The notes under the pieces: model-generated | Told to the model about the DNA's origin: nothing | Database searches by the model: none | The model's input: only the letters and a program-made list of their open reading frames with translations | DNA from: Diploptera punctata | Taxonomy: Eukaryota > Arthropoda > Insecta > Blattodea > Blaberidae | DNA length: 64,000 nt | NCBI GenBank assembly: GCA_030220185.1 | Contig: JASPKZ010007427.1 | Coordinates: 124,001-188,000 of the forward strand | Reading direction: 5' to 3' | Translations under genes and position numbers: made by a program | Shown here: positions 21,471 to 32,196 of the stretch, one piece after another | Layout: every line of letters begins with the position of its first letter | Position numbering within the stretch: the stretch's first letter is position 1

Positions 21471-21904
21471 ATCAATTCTACTCGCTATCCCTTCTGATTT
21501 ACCCGTCAGTTGAGGATGAATAGGATTACTTACATTCAAATACTAAATTAACAATTCCCGAACCGTAAGAGTTCAAATAATACACGTATTATAAAGTAGG
21601 ATGTCTATACTTCCCAAATACGTAATTAAGAATTATTTAGAATAAAAAATATTTACAATTTTTCAACAATCGATAAATTTGTATCATATTCGTCGTGTTT
21701 ACCTTACAGTTAATGATTTGTCTCTTGGCATAAAACTCTGAGAAACATTTCAAGACAGGTTTTAATACGAGAATATTGATATTTCACTTGCAGGCCTAAG
21801 TAAATCGAATGTTCGTTTTCACCTGCTCGAAGCAAATAACTGTTATTCAAAACATATCATTCACAGAATATGTTCTATGATCCCCGACTTTTAGCGAATT
21901 CCAA
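21471..21904. other. No recognised feature
   Basis: Intronic AT-rich DNA. Confidence 0.45.
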
Positions 21905-22111
21905 ACGATCAAAAGTTAGGAGGTTAAAGCCTCCATCCTTTTTTTTTACCTCCAGAACAAGTGTCTAGTACTCATTTCCGTTAGAGGCTGAGACAAAACC
22001 GAGGTTATGGTGCCGCCTAAATGTTTAGGGCACTTCAAAAATCCTGATTCCGTCCAGATTCGAATCCCGAACCTTCTGGCTTGTAGTGCATTGTTTAACC
22101 AATTATGCTAC

Positions 22112-22113
<2 letters not shown>
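21905..22113 (-). mobile_element. SINE family A, truncated copy
   Basis: Contains the GTGTCTAGTACTCATTTCCG and CCTTCTGGCTTGTAG blocks of family A on the minus strand. Confidence 0.75.

Positions 22114-22117
<4 letters not shown>

Positions 22118-22178
<61 letters not shown>
22118..22178. repeat. (GT)n(AT)n microsatellite
   Basis: A pure GT run followed by a pure AT run. Confidence 0.95.
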
Positions 22179-22179
22179 C

Positions 22180-22636
22180 ATAAAAAGAAAAATAAATGCC
22201 TGAGTCGGGATTTGAACCCGAGTCTCTAAACTCGGTACGTATAGCGCTCTAACCATGAGAGTCACTCAGGAATCCTAACACAAACATTTACTTTTGTTAT
22301 ATATGTAGTATTCTCAATTTACACGAGAGGTAGCGGGATATCGTTCCAACTGCCATCTAGTGGCCACTATAACAAATAAGCATATTTAAAGAGAATATTT
22401 ACTTTACAGCAGTGACGCTTGTATATTTAGATGTTATAACTATATTTTTGGCATTTGACAATGAAAGTAAATATGACATAAAAGAAATAAATGCCCGAGT
22501 TGGGATTTGAACCCGAGTCTCTAAACTCTGTACGTTTAGCATTTTTAACCATCTGAGCCACTCAGAAATCCTAACACAGACATTTATTTTTCTTATATAT
22601 GTAGTATTCTCAATATATATATATATATATATATGA
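22180..22636 (-). repeat. SINE family C, two copies in a row
   Basis: The first copy (about 22180-22440) has the tRNA-like part at 22198-22270 (GGGATTTGAACCCGAGTCTC), then the ACTGCCATCTAGTGGCCACT body. A second tRNA-like part at 22496-22567 follows, then an (AT)n run. Both are in minus orientation. Confidence 0.68.
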
Positions 22637-22739
22637 TCTAGGGGCAGAATTTTTTTTTTCAGGATCAAACTCATCATACAGCAATCAATTAAGGAAAGTA
22701 AGTTCGCTAACATACGAAACTTTTAGATTTTGGCAACGA

Positions 22740-23459
22740 AACTCGATATATGCCATTGACATAAAACGAGAAAGAGATTATCCAAAATTCAGCGAAGTTC
22801 AACCAATGGAAAGTGGGCGTTTACCTGAAAGCCGCAAATTCTAAAATCGTTCTAGCGGCCGCCACATCAGTTTTCTCGCAAGGCAACCGGAGACGTACGA
22901 TTTAAATTACGAAAGAAAAGCCTATTCTGCAAAGCAGCAAAATCGAACTGTAAATTCGACTTGCTGAGGAATTCGTTTAGTTTCCGCAGTTCCTTAGTTG
23001 CGAACTTTTATTTTTTGTTCAGTTTTTATTCGTTGCATAACTTTGACTCCTGTAATAAACTATAGCATTGTAAAGTTATTTCATAATATACTACTAGTAG
23101 AACATCAGAAGAGGCCTATTATATCGTATACATTTTTATAAAGTTTATTAACGAGCGGATATGTTCCGAGTACAGCCGCAGGGAATACACGAGTTCAGAA
23201 AGTTGCTTTTGTATGACTTGAATATAATATTTCATCTAAATTTCAAACTCGGACAAGATAAAGTATGTAATAGAATTTCCAGGAATATTCTTTGTCTATA
23301 ATACAGATCTCATGCCGTCCAGCACAACTACATTCCCGTATAAATAAACATTCCTAACTCCACAATGCGTTCTTTTTCTATTTTTTTAATTTCTTTCTTT
23401 GTCGTTTTCTGTCCTTTACACTGTTCTTCCTTTTTGTTTTACCTTTGTTAACCTTTTTT
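22740..23459. other. No recognised feature
   Basis: Includes a more GC-rich patch around 22850-22990 without coding signs. Confidence 0.45.
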
Positions 23460-23612
23460 TTTATCTTATTCACACATACAAACACAAGACAGGACACACA
23501 CCCAGACCCAAGGTGGAGATTTAAAATCCCATACCCCGCCGGGAATCGAACTGGGTAGCCGGGGTGGAAGTTAGGGACTCTACCGACTACGCCACGGCGA
23601 CGGACTATTGAA
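23460..23612 (-). mobile_element. SINE family D
   Basis: tRNA-like head on the minus strand (CGCCGTGGCGTAGTCGGTAG and GGTTCGATTCCCGGCGG-type T arm), then the GATTTTAAATCTCCACCTTG block and a T-rich end. A second copy is at 25408-25570. Confidence 0.7.
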
Positions 23613-23614
23613 TC

Positions 23615-24110
23615 AAAACAGTAATGTACAGTTTACTTTCTAAGATTGTAAATATTATTTTATATACTTTTATTTTATACCATGTCCCATTTACGTACTT
23701 CACAATTTTACAAAAGACCGGGAAGTTTTACATTACAGTACCATCTACTGTAAAATTCATACAAAGTGACTAAAATTTCGGCAACATATAAAAAAATAGG
23801 GTTATTCTGATTTAAAATGTTAGAAGTAAACACGCAAAGGTAACACGGGCCTGCGAAGATTTTGCGGCATGAGATATTTTAATGCAAATAAGTCAAGTCA
23901 AATACCCTGTTAACGGAGCTGTTATTAGTTTTTGCATATCGCGTACAGATTTTGCACAATTATAGTTTTAACACAAAAAATGAGAGCGCGCGGTCCACCG
24001 TCAGATATAACAGAAATGAAAATTGAAAATTGGACAGTCTGTATCCAGAATAGATCTGAATAGGAAAAAATAGTGAGGAGGCCAAAACTTCACTGAAGTT
24101 GTAGTCGCCT
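23615..24110. other. No recognised feature
   Basis: AT-rich, no coding signal. Confidence 0.45.
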
Positions 24111-24111
24111 A

Positions 24112-24124
24112 CTAGAAGAAGAAG

Positions 24125-24155
<31 letters not shown>

Positions 24156-24195
24156 GACAAGGCAGCATGCTAGCTCGAGACCACAGCGGTGGACA
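24112..24195 (-). repeat. (GAA)n run and SINE family B head fragment
   Basis: A GAAGAAG run (24115-24155) is directly followed by ACAAGGCAGCATGCTAGCTC and GAGACCACAGCGGTGG, the tRNA-like head of family B in reverse. Confidence 0.65.
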
Positions 24196-24204
24196 TTATA
24201 CATA

Positions 24205-24507
24205 TAAATAAAGGATAAGTGATCCCACTACAGGCCATAGGAAACCCTTCGGGTAGTAGCAGGTTAAGGCTCCTACTTTTTCTAGACAATCAGTACTTGA
24301 TGTCAACTGTGTTATAAGCCCTGCGTGACGGCCGCCTTTACTCCAGAACAAACATCTGGTACTCATTTTAGTTAGAGGCAGAGTCGAACCTAGGGCCATG
24401 GTGTCACCAGAAGGTATGGGGCAATTTAAAAATTCTGACTCCAGGGACTCGAACCTTCGTCCGATTGATAGCGACCTTAAGCAACTATGCTACGACGTGC
24501 CCCCAAT
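24205..24507 (-). mobile_element. SINE family A, full-length copy
   Basis: Carries the whole family A body and the degraded tRNA-like head at the right. Confidence 0.8.
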
Positions 24508-24509
24508 TT

Positions 24510-24622
<113 letters not shown>

Positions 24623-24629
24623 TATGATA

Positions 24630-24760
24630 AGAAAAATAAATGCCTGGACGGGATTCGAACCCGGATCTCTGAGTCTGTACCTCAGCGTGATATCCATTAC
24701 ACTACCAGGCGAATCCAATTCAAACACTTATTTTTCTTATATATGTATTATACTCTCCAT
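24630..24760 (-). repeat. tRNA-derived SINE related to family C
   Basis: AATAAATGCCTGGACGGGAT, TCGAACCCGGATCTC and CACTACCAGGCG form a tRNA-like unit on the minus strand, with the same CTTATTTTTCTTATATATGTA flank as family C. Confidence 0.6.
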
Positions 24761-24790
24761 ATATATTATACTCCATATATATTATACTCT

Positions 24791-24824
<34 letters not shown>

Positions 24825-24825
24825 G

Positions 24826-25126
24826 GGCACGCCGTAGCGTAGTGGTTAAGGCACTGAGCTACAAGCCGGAAGGTCGAGGGTTCAAGTCCCGGTGGGGTCA
24901 GGATTTTTAAACTGACCCAAACCTTCTGGCGGCACTATGGCCCTGGGGTCGACTCAGCCTCTAACGGAAATGAGTACCAGACGCTTGTTCTGGGGGTAAA
25001 GGCGGCCGTCACGCAGGGCTGACAACCCGGCTGACATCAAGTGCCGATTGTCCAGAAATAGTGGGAGCCTTAACCTCCTACTGCCCCAAGGGCCTCCTGA
25101 GGCCTGTAGTGGGAATACTTTACTTT

Positions 25127-25140
<14 letters not shown>
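24826..25140 (+). mobile_element. SINE family A, reference copy
   Basis: The most intact copy. The tRNA-like head has A box TAGCGTAGTGGTTAAGG and B box GGTTCAAGTCC. The body runs through CTGACCCAAACCTTCTGGCG and GGCCTCCTGAGGCCTGTAG, and the tail is (ACTTT)n. Pol III transcription of the family is expected from the boxes. Copies: 1-566, 6819-7134, 13031-13290, 21905-22113, 24205-24507, 50388-50672. Confidence 0.85.
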
Positions 25141-25173
<33 letters not shown>

Positions 25174-25407
25174 GTCACAAGTGAACGTACACTTAATATA
25201 TTGGAAGAAAATATCAAAATAAAAAATTATATAATGTATACTACGTTGTATTTAGATCATAAATCATTTTAATATTGCTGTTAATCCTAACATTATCAAA
25301 TTATTATGAAACAAGTGGAATTTATTAAAATCATATAATAATTCTGACTTTAATAAAAAGAAACAGTCACAAATATACGTACAGAAAGAAATTCAAACCA
25401 ATATTCC

Positions 25408-25570
25408 GTCGCTGTGGCGTAGTAGGTAGAGTCCCTACCTTCCACTCCGGCGACCCGGGTAGATTCCCGAAGAGATAGAGGATTTTAAATCTCCTCCTTG
25501 GGTCTGGGTGTGTATCATGTCTTTGTGATTGTAAGTGTGATTAAGGTAAAAAGGTGAACAAATGTAAAAA
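25408..25570 (+). mobile_element. SINE family D
   Basis: Head CCGTCGCTGTGGCGTAGTAG and GGCGACCCGGGTAGATTCCC, then GATTTTAAATCTCCTCCTTG as in the 23.5-kb copy, and an A-rich end. Confidence 0.7.
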
Positions 25571-26035
25571 CAAAAACAAAAACAAAAAAAAAAAAAGGAC
25601 TGTAGAAAAGAAAGAAAAATGAGAAAGAAAGGGGGAGAAAAATACGCACACTTCCCCAGGCCAATGTCAAAATGAAAATTAAAAAAAAATCAAAAGGTTT
25701 GCAACCCTGTTTACTTACCTCGTGAGTACACAAGGTATTACAGGTTATTCGTGCTTTTTATTCAGTAACGATCACAAGTATACACTTGTGTTCTCTGCAG
25801 TAAATATAAGGCACAAGAGATCACAAACATCACGAGATGTAACAAAACTCATAGTAAAGTTACATAATCAGTGTAAAAGTCTATAAAACATGTTTTAAAT
25901 TGTCAACGGACCTCGATCAATAATTCAAGTTATTATTGATAGATATGGTAGTTCAAGATCTCTCATAAATCATCCTAAAAATTGCCACTAAAGAACATTA
26001 CGAACGTGCTGAAAGAAATAACGTCAGGACTAAAT
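25571..26035. other. No recognised feature
   Basis: A-rich stretch, then AT-rich DNA before the PLE unit. Confidence 0.45.
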
Positions 26036-26089
26036 CAAAATATAAAATTATGGAATATTCACCTGAAAGGTCCGTCTCCTCAACTTAGT

Positions 26090-26366
26090 AGAAGGAAAAT
26101 CAAGCTATGCAAAACACGTTATCCAAGAAGGACATCGCATGTTAAATATTGAAAACACCCTAACAGTAATGCACAGAGAAAATAATCCAGCGAAGATAAA
26201 TGTACTCGAAGAGATGGAAATCATGAAAGCAGCTCACAACAACGACAATCTGATAAACGAAAACGAACCCAATACATGTAACCCCCTCTACCAGATCTTC
26301 AGTGAAACACCAGTTTTGAATCCTGCTGATGAAGGGACAAGTCCCGAAAGCGCTACAGTTAAATAA
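26090..26366 (+). pseudogene. PLE GIY-YIG C-terminal coding end
   Basis: The frame reads EGKSSYAKHVIQEGHRM, ENTLTVMHRENNPAKINVLE, EMEIMKAAHNNDNLINENEP and NPLYQIFSETP. This is the C-terminal half of the GIY-YIG domain and tail in a second PLE subfamily, distinct from the 1.9/8.6-kb type. It is open from inside the left arm to the stop at 26364-26366. The catalytic GIY-YIG start and the reverse transcriptase are missing. Confidence 0.75.
26326..26354 (+). ncRNA. Hammerhead-ribozyme-like core (intact)
   Basis: CTGATGA (26326-26332), hairpin GGGA-CAAG-TCCC, GAAA (26346-26349), palindrome AGCGCT (26349-26354). It overlaps the last codons of the PLE frame. A decayed relative on the minus strand lies at 30865-30893. 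Confidence 0.72.
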
Positions 26367-26440
26367 TTAATTAAGTTGAGGAGACGGACCTTTCAGGTGA
26401 ATATTCCATAATTTTATATTTTAATTTTGAATAATACCTC

Positions 26441-27560
26441 AACGGAACACATCATGAATCTTAGAAAAGTTGAATATCAGGACTGTAAAAAAATCGAACA
26501 ATGATAGCGCCCAGAATAATTTATGGACTGAAAATAATTTGAAAATGGTCTTATGTGTTACTACTGTGAGAACATACCTACAATCGAACAGCTACCACAG
26601 CCAGCAGAAAATACTACTTAAATGAAAACAGCAAAAAGAAAATATTAACACATACTGAATCATTCTGGAACAATGCCGTGTTTACAGATGACAGCAAATT
26701 AAATATATTGACGTCAGATAAGACTGTTTCAATTTGGAGAATTAAAAACGAAGAATTAATTCTTAGGATCTTCCTACAGTGAAGTATGGAGGTGAGTCCT
26801 TTTATAGATATGGGGCGAATGATAGCATCTGGTGTTTGGAATCAACATTAATTCATGGGGAAATGGTTGCTATGATGTATATAAATAAACATTCTGAAAA
26901 TAAAATTTTAAAAAAATGAAGACATCTTAGAAGAATTACACATGGAATCTGTAGAAAACAAAATTTCTGATTATAAGTCAAGATGGATACAACATGTTCA
27001 TCGAATGGAAGATCACAGAATACCCAAACAAATGTTAAGATATCAACCTTCAGGAAGAAGAAGACCAGGACGTCCACTCAAAAGACTTCTGGATGGTGTT
27101 TCTCTTGAGGCCGAAACAGGTCAACAAATGGCCTAAATTCGTGAATGTACTATGATGATGATGATGAAAATAAAATTCGTAAAATAACCGAAAAAATAGG
27201 CTTCACTAATGATTTTGTGTTCATATAAGACAGCGACCCCAAGCATATAGCACTGCATACGCTAGGCTTTTGATTCTGTACAATACACTAAAATACATGA
27301 AAATCCCACCTTAAACCAATAGAGCACGTTTGGGATTACCTTAAAAGAAAAGTTCGAGGAAGGTGTATATCCTCCAGGCAGGAATTGAAAACACCTCTAA
27401 TGGGAAAAAAGGCGCCAATTCCCTTATAATTTTAATGCAAAATTAGTGATATCCATGTCACGCCGAGTAAAAGCAGCGATAGCATCAAAGACAAATATTA
27501 CGTATGAACGACTGAGGAGACAGAGATTAACAAGAGTTTATTACATTTTATACTGAGTAG
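26441..27560 (+). pseudogene. Tc1-like (DD34E) transposase, decayed
   Basis: In shifting frames the plus strand reads a degraded FTDDSKLN-type stretch, PTVKYGGESFYRYGAND, KIGFTNDFVFI then DSDPKHIAL, and PIEHVWDYLKRKVRGR. These are the conserved blocks of the Tc1 catalytic domain: first Asp in the TDDSK region, second Asp in DSDPKH, Glu in PIEHVWDYL. Stops and frameshifts make it non-functional. A LINE end is inserted at 26908-27164. Terminal repeats were not identified. Confidence 0.75.
26908..27164 (+). pseudogene. LINE 3' end inserted in Tc1 element, 13-bp TSD
   Basis: TGAAAATAAAATT occurs at 26895-26907 and 27165-27177. The insert codes YKSRWIQHVHRMEDHRIPKQ and GRRRPGRPLKRLLDGVS, then ends in an (ATG)n tail. 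It is a clean, 5'-truncated LINE insertion. Confidence 0.85.
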
Positions 27561-27884
27561 GCCTATATCTTTATGATGATTTTTATTACTATCATGTAAT
27601 ATGACTGCCCCTCCTTCAATTAATTTATTGAATGCAATTTAATATATAATACAATTTTAGTTTTTTTAGTTAGTCAAAATTTCAACTGAACGATTAGTTA
27701 ATATTTAATTTGATTTTCATTAATTGAAGTTTTTTTTTATAAAAATGTCCAGAATATTATATTATTATTGCTAATTTTGCTTATGTCGATGGAAGTGGAT
27801 TTCTTGTTGAGAGCAGCAAGATGTTCAAAATTATAAAAAAAATTGTCATACGAGAAAAAAAAAGTTTATTTAATATTCAATAGT
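27561..27884. other. No recognised feature
   Basis: AT-rich DNA. Confidence 0.45.
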
Positions 27885-28200
27885 ATAATATAAGATTTAA
27901 GCAATTAAATTGGTATGGGCATGTATGACGAATGCAAGAAGAAAGATTACTCAGAAAAACTAGAAGAAGAAAGAAAGGATGACCTCGAAATTCGTGGATG
28001 AAAGAAATAAGAACTGGAAATGAGAACAGAGGACTGGAGGACATGGAGTGGATAGACGGGGACGAATGGAGAAGGAAAATAAAACTTTTGGCACAGAAAA
28101 TATGTGTAAACATTGAATATCTGTATACAAATAAATTATTAATCTTGTATGAAATGTGTTTACAGAGTATTTTGTTTGAAATATGTTTAAAAAAAAACAA
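27885..28200 (+). pseudogene. LINE 3' end (same family as 45965-46235)
   Basis: QLNWYGHV-type start, then codons for RGWRTWSGxxxMEKENKTF (stop-broken; the frame at 27998-28243 gives KEIRTGNENRGLEDMEW). It matches the 46-kb copy closely. Confidence 0.68.
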
Positions 28201-28240
28201 TGTAATTTTTAATCACAATTATTACAGAAACAAAAAAAAA

Positions 28241-28829
28241 TGAAATAAATATTATTTCAGTTGGAATTATTAACTGCAGTATCACTTTTGACAGAATAAC
28301 AACTAAACTAGTAGTCGCCCACGGTCGAAATTCGACCACAATTCATTAAATTTTAAGTATGTCACAAATACGTTATTATGTATTAATTTTCGATTTATTT
28401 TAATAAATATGAAAGATAGGAATTGTGTGGTTATAGCTTGGCTAAGCCATATTTAAAAACAATAACACCTCATTTGCATTTGTATACTACTTAAATTTGC
28501 ATTTGGCCTATTATTATGTGTACGGGAATGTATATTTACTCTCCTCTTTGTCTCTCACTTCAATACGTCAAATGTTCTATGTCGAGGCATAATGGAAGTA
28601 GGTGCGAATAGGTAAATATAAAAAAAAATTAATGGAATTACTGAAACGAAGACTGGACAGGGTTTAATTTAAATTTAAATAATAAAATGTACTCACATTT
28701 TTTTTAAAATCACTAATAATAAATTCGCGAGAGTAAGTCAATTTACGTTGCTACTGCATAATTTTCTTTTTGCAACAATGCACTTTCAGTATGAACGTAA
28801 ACAAATGAATGAGAAATACACATAAATTC
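28241..28829. other. No recognised feature
   Basis: AT-rich intronic DNA. Confidence 0.45.
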
Positions 28830-29435
28830 CTTACTTACCTACTTACTTACTTACTTACTTACTCACTGGCACTATCGAACCCGCAGGTTCATGGCCGCGC
28901 GGACATAAGCTCTCCATACTCCATACATCCCTATCCTGAGCTAATGCTTTCCAATCACTCCCTGTATAATCTACTTCCCTCAAATCATAGTTAATGTTAT
29001 TCTCTCACCTGATTCTTGGTCTACCAACTGGGCGTTTTCCCTCTGGCTTTCCTACAAGAAGCTTCCATACAAGTCTTTCATTCCCCATACGTGCAACATG
29101 TCCTGCCCATCGCAGTCTACGAGACTTAACTGTTCTTATTATATCTGACTTCCTATAAAGACAATGTAGTTCATTGTTATGCAGTCTTCTCCATACTCCT
29201 GTCTGTTCATCTCTCTTTGGTCCAAAAATTTTCCTAAGTACTTTATTCTCAAATACTTGTAATCTCCTTTCCTCCCTTAAAGTAAGAGTTCATGTTTCGC
29301 ACCCATATAATATAACTGGTAGAATAATAGTTTTATATATTTTCAGTTTAACGTTTTTTGAAAGGAGTTGGGATATCAAGAGTCTCTGCAATGCATAATA
29401 ACACGCATTTCCGGAATTGAGCCTATGTTTAAAAT
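28830..29435 (-). pseudogene. LINE family X 3' end, (AAGT)n tail
   Basis: Uninterrupted from the tail (TTACTTACTTAC at 28838-28862) through GAACCCGCAGGTTCATGG and the FGPKRDEQTG region to the LYGCETWTL region. Used here as the reference that exposes insertions in other copies. Confidence 0.82.
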
Positions 29436-29524
29436 TCCGTAGAGACAATTTATTTTATTTTCTTTGATTTAATTTATTTGTAACAAATATTATATATACA
29501 TTTTACTTTTCTGCACTCTTTCTC

Positions 29525-29640
29525 TATCTTCTTCTTCCTTCCGAGTATTAGGCCAAGGCCTGTTACGATCCTATAGAAAATTTTCCCTCCAGCTTCTTCC
29601 GGAAAATTCTCGTATAAGACTTGAAAGCATAATAATAGTC
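29525..29640 (-). pseudogene. LINE 3' tip, (GAA)n tail
   Basis: GTATTAGGCCAAGGCCTGTT and CTATAGAAAATTTTCCCTCC match the 10990-11100 LINE end, including the TTCTTCTTCC tail. Confidence 0.75.
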
Positions 29641-30499
29641 CCTTCGATTGGTTGCTGGCCTAAGGAAGGCAAGACCAGTGATGGGGCTGCCATCTTATAG
29701 CCTCTGGTCAGACTTTTCTGGAGAAGAAAAGAAAATAAAGGAAAGAAGAAATTGAAAGGAAAGACTCCCTAGCCCTCGGATGCCCTAATAGCTTCGGGGG
29801 TCGAAAAAACAAGAATTAACCAAGAGAGGTTAGATAGTAAAGTTAAAAGAGTGCAAAACACAAGTAAGTGGAAGAAATGTTTTGCTGGGCTTGGGCACCT
29901 TGTGGTCGCCATCCACATATCCCCTAGATGAGGACCTCTATATGGACTTTAATTATGCCAAATATCACACTCCTCCGTGCGCGCAATCTGCTTAAAAAGG
30001 GGTACACAGTTTTCCCTTCACATATTAATGTATATATATATTAGCAGAAACATTTAACAACTTTGCGTGTTTATGCAAATTCAATCATGCCAAGCACGCG
30101 TGAATCAAGATGACCCCACTTTGAGAAACTTTTGCAACATGCAGGTTATTTCTTATTACGCAATAAATTACAACGATTTGCATGCTTTATAATAAATTAT
30201 AAATAATAATGAACGAAACTTTATGGTGCGAAAATTCAGCCCTACCACGCTACATATCACATGCTCGTTCTACCGACGGAAAAGATAATCCAACTGCATT
30301 TTACTAATGTAGCTGCAGCATGCCATTGTTTCAAAGTTCTCAATTAAAATAAAACATAACAGTATATTCTTAACTAAGCGATGGCCAGTGTATGAATTTA
30401 ACAGTCTTCATTTTAACCGAATAATTAAATTAATATAACATTATCACTCTTAAGTAAGTATCTGCCTATGAACAATTAACGAGTTTCTATGTCCCTCTT
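29641..30499. other. No gene; unidentified repeat-like stretch
   Basis: 29650-29960 is more GC-rich with CCCTAGCCCTCGGATGCCCT. It looks like part of a LINE leader or SINE but has no second copy in the window. Confidence 0.4.
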
Positions 30500-30562
30500 T
30501 CATTTCTGAATCGTACCACATGTCCTGCCCATCGCAGTCTACGATACAGTTCTTATTACATA

Positions 30563-31812
30563 CTAGCTAATACCCGGCGTGCGCTGCTACGCCTAAATAA
30601 ATTAAAATTAATGTGCTTTTATGATTAGTCGAATAAGTGAAAGGAAAAAAATATATAAATTTATATTTTTTTAGATACACTGTGCTGTTTACCCGGCGTT
30701 GTCCGGGAATGTACTCATCCCGATCTTCTTGGCATAAATGAGCTGTCAACTTTTATAAGATTCATGATATGTTCCGTTGAGGTATTATTCAAAATTAAAA
30801 TATAAAATTATGGAATATTCACCTGAAAGGTCCGTCTCCTCAACTTTATTTGTTATTTATCTGTAGCGCTTTCGGGACTAGTCCCAACATCGGCAGGATT
30901 CATCTACAGTTAAATAACTACAGTTAAATAACTAATAAAGTTGAGCAGATGGACCTTTCAGGTGAATATTCCATAATTTTATATTTTAATAAATGAGCTG
31001 AAAGACAAAAATTAATGTACTTCTTATAATTAGTTGAATAAGTAAAATGAAACATAGTTATAAATGTATATCGTAAATATCTTAAGATTCCCCGTGCTGA
31101 TTATCCGGTGTTGCCCGGAAATCTACTTATCTCGATCTTCTTGGCATAAATGAGCTAAAAGATAAAATTCGTTATTGTGAGTTATCCGTAAAAGAATACT
31201 CGCCATGCTCTGCTGTGCTTGCACAGAAATCTACATATAAATACTACTTGTCCCGATCATCTTGACATCAATGAAAGACAAAAATGGTTATTGTGAGTTA
31301 TCCGTAAGAGATAAACATATGCTCTCCTGGACTTTTTTGTAGAGCTTTAAGATATATTCAACTCTGTGTACATTAATTTTGTGTATTCGTTATGGTGTAG
31401 GCAGCGTAAGCCATTTAAGCGTCCAAAGAGCTACTTTTTTCACGTTTTTCACTACAAAGGGCGCGATTTTAAGGGTGTAGGAGTTGAGTATCACAACTTT
31501 ATTATATGCTATGTTCATCCCGGAAATCTCCTGAACATTTTGCAAAATGTCTCATCACAATCGGATCAACGGTATGGCCTTTAATAGAGTTAATCACATT
31601 TGTCGAGACGTAAATTATGGTTGACTTTTACGAACCCTTCATGCTAATGGAGCCTCTATATTCTTTATTTGTATTTATGTACACATTGGGCGAGGGATAT
31701 ATTACGGATCCTTTAAATTTTTTTATACTTGATCAATAGGTGTTTTAATTCTATTTTTAACTATAGCATAAAGTACGAACAAACAAACAAACATTCGTTT
31801 TTGTATATTAGA
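30563..31812 (-). mobile_element. Non-autonomous Helitron, 1250 bp
   Basis: Minus-strand element. Its 5' end is TCTAATATACAAAAACGAAT at 31812. Its 3' end is GCCGGGTATTAGCTAG at 30563, with the hairpin GGCGT...ACGCC just before it. It inserted between A and T with no duplication. TC start, CTAG end, subterminal hairpin and AT target are the Helitron rules. The interior has diverged tandem units of about 150 bp. No Rep-helicase is present. A second copy is at 36971-38207. Confidence 0.8.
30746..30988 (-). mobile_element. Penelope-like inverted-repeat unit inside Helitron, 12-bp TSD
   Basis: ATAAATGAGCTG at 30734-30745 and 30989-31000 flanks a 243-bp insert whose arms repeat those of the 26-kb unit (TTATGGAATATTCACCTGAA, inverted at right). 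A decayed hammerhead motif on the minus strand keeps GAAA and a GGGAC-type hairpin, but CTGATGA is lost. Confidence 0.78.
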
Positions 31813-32196
31813 TGGTTTCCCATAAATATCACGTAGCTCACTGTTATCCATTCGTCTTTTATCTCATTTTGGTCCCAAATTTTCTAAGAACTTTATTCTC
31901 AAACACTCATGGTAATTTTTTCTTCTCCCTTAAAGGAAATTTGTTTCGCATCCAAATAATATACCTGGAATAATAACAATTTTATATATTCTACAGCCAT
32001 AATCTTATAGGCCTAAAATTAAATTTCTGTTTCATTTCTAGTATTTCTCTCAAAATGTATTTCAATTCATCTTTATCAAATCAAAAAAAAAAATCATCCC
32101 ATTTTAAATATTATTGAAGTGGGATAGTAGCTCTAATATGTTTGTACTTACTAGTATCTTCGATAAGAATTTCAGTTATCAAGCATTTTGGATTAC

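Larger units (their letters stand above)
26039..26440 (+). mobile_element. Penelope-like 3' end, inverted-repeat unit 6
   Basis: Arms 26039-26090 and 26365-26432 share TTATGGAATATTCACCTGAA and GGTCCGTCTCCTCAACTT as inverted copies. A GIY-YIG coding end and an intact hammerhead core lie between them. A shorter relative sits at 30746-30988. Confidence 0.78.
30500..32040 (-). pseudogene. LINE family X piece split by a Helitron
   Basis: 30505-30562 (CATGTCCTGCCCATCGCAGT) and 31813-32030 (GGTCCCAAATTTTCTAAG and following) are adjacent parts of LINE X, rejoining when 30563-31812 is removed. Confidence 0.75.

Noticed and set aside
25515..25733. Phe-rich minus-strand frame resembling a membrane segment
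   Set aside because: Comes from an A-rich SINE tail; no other support.
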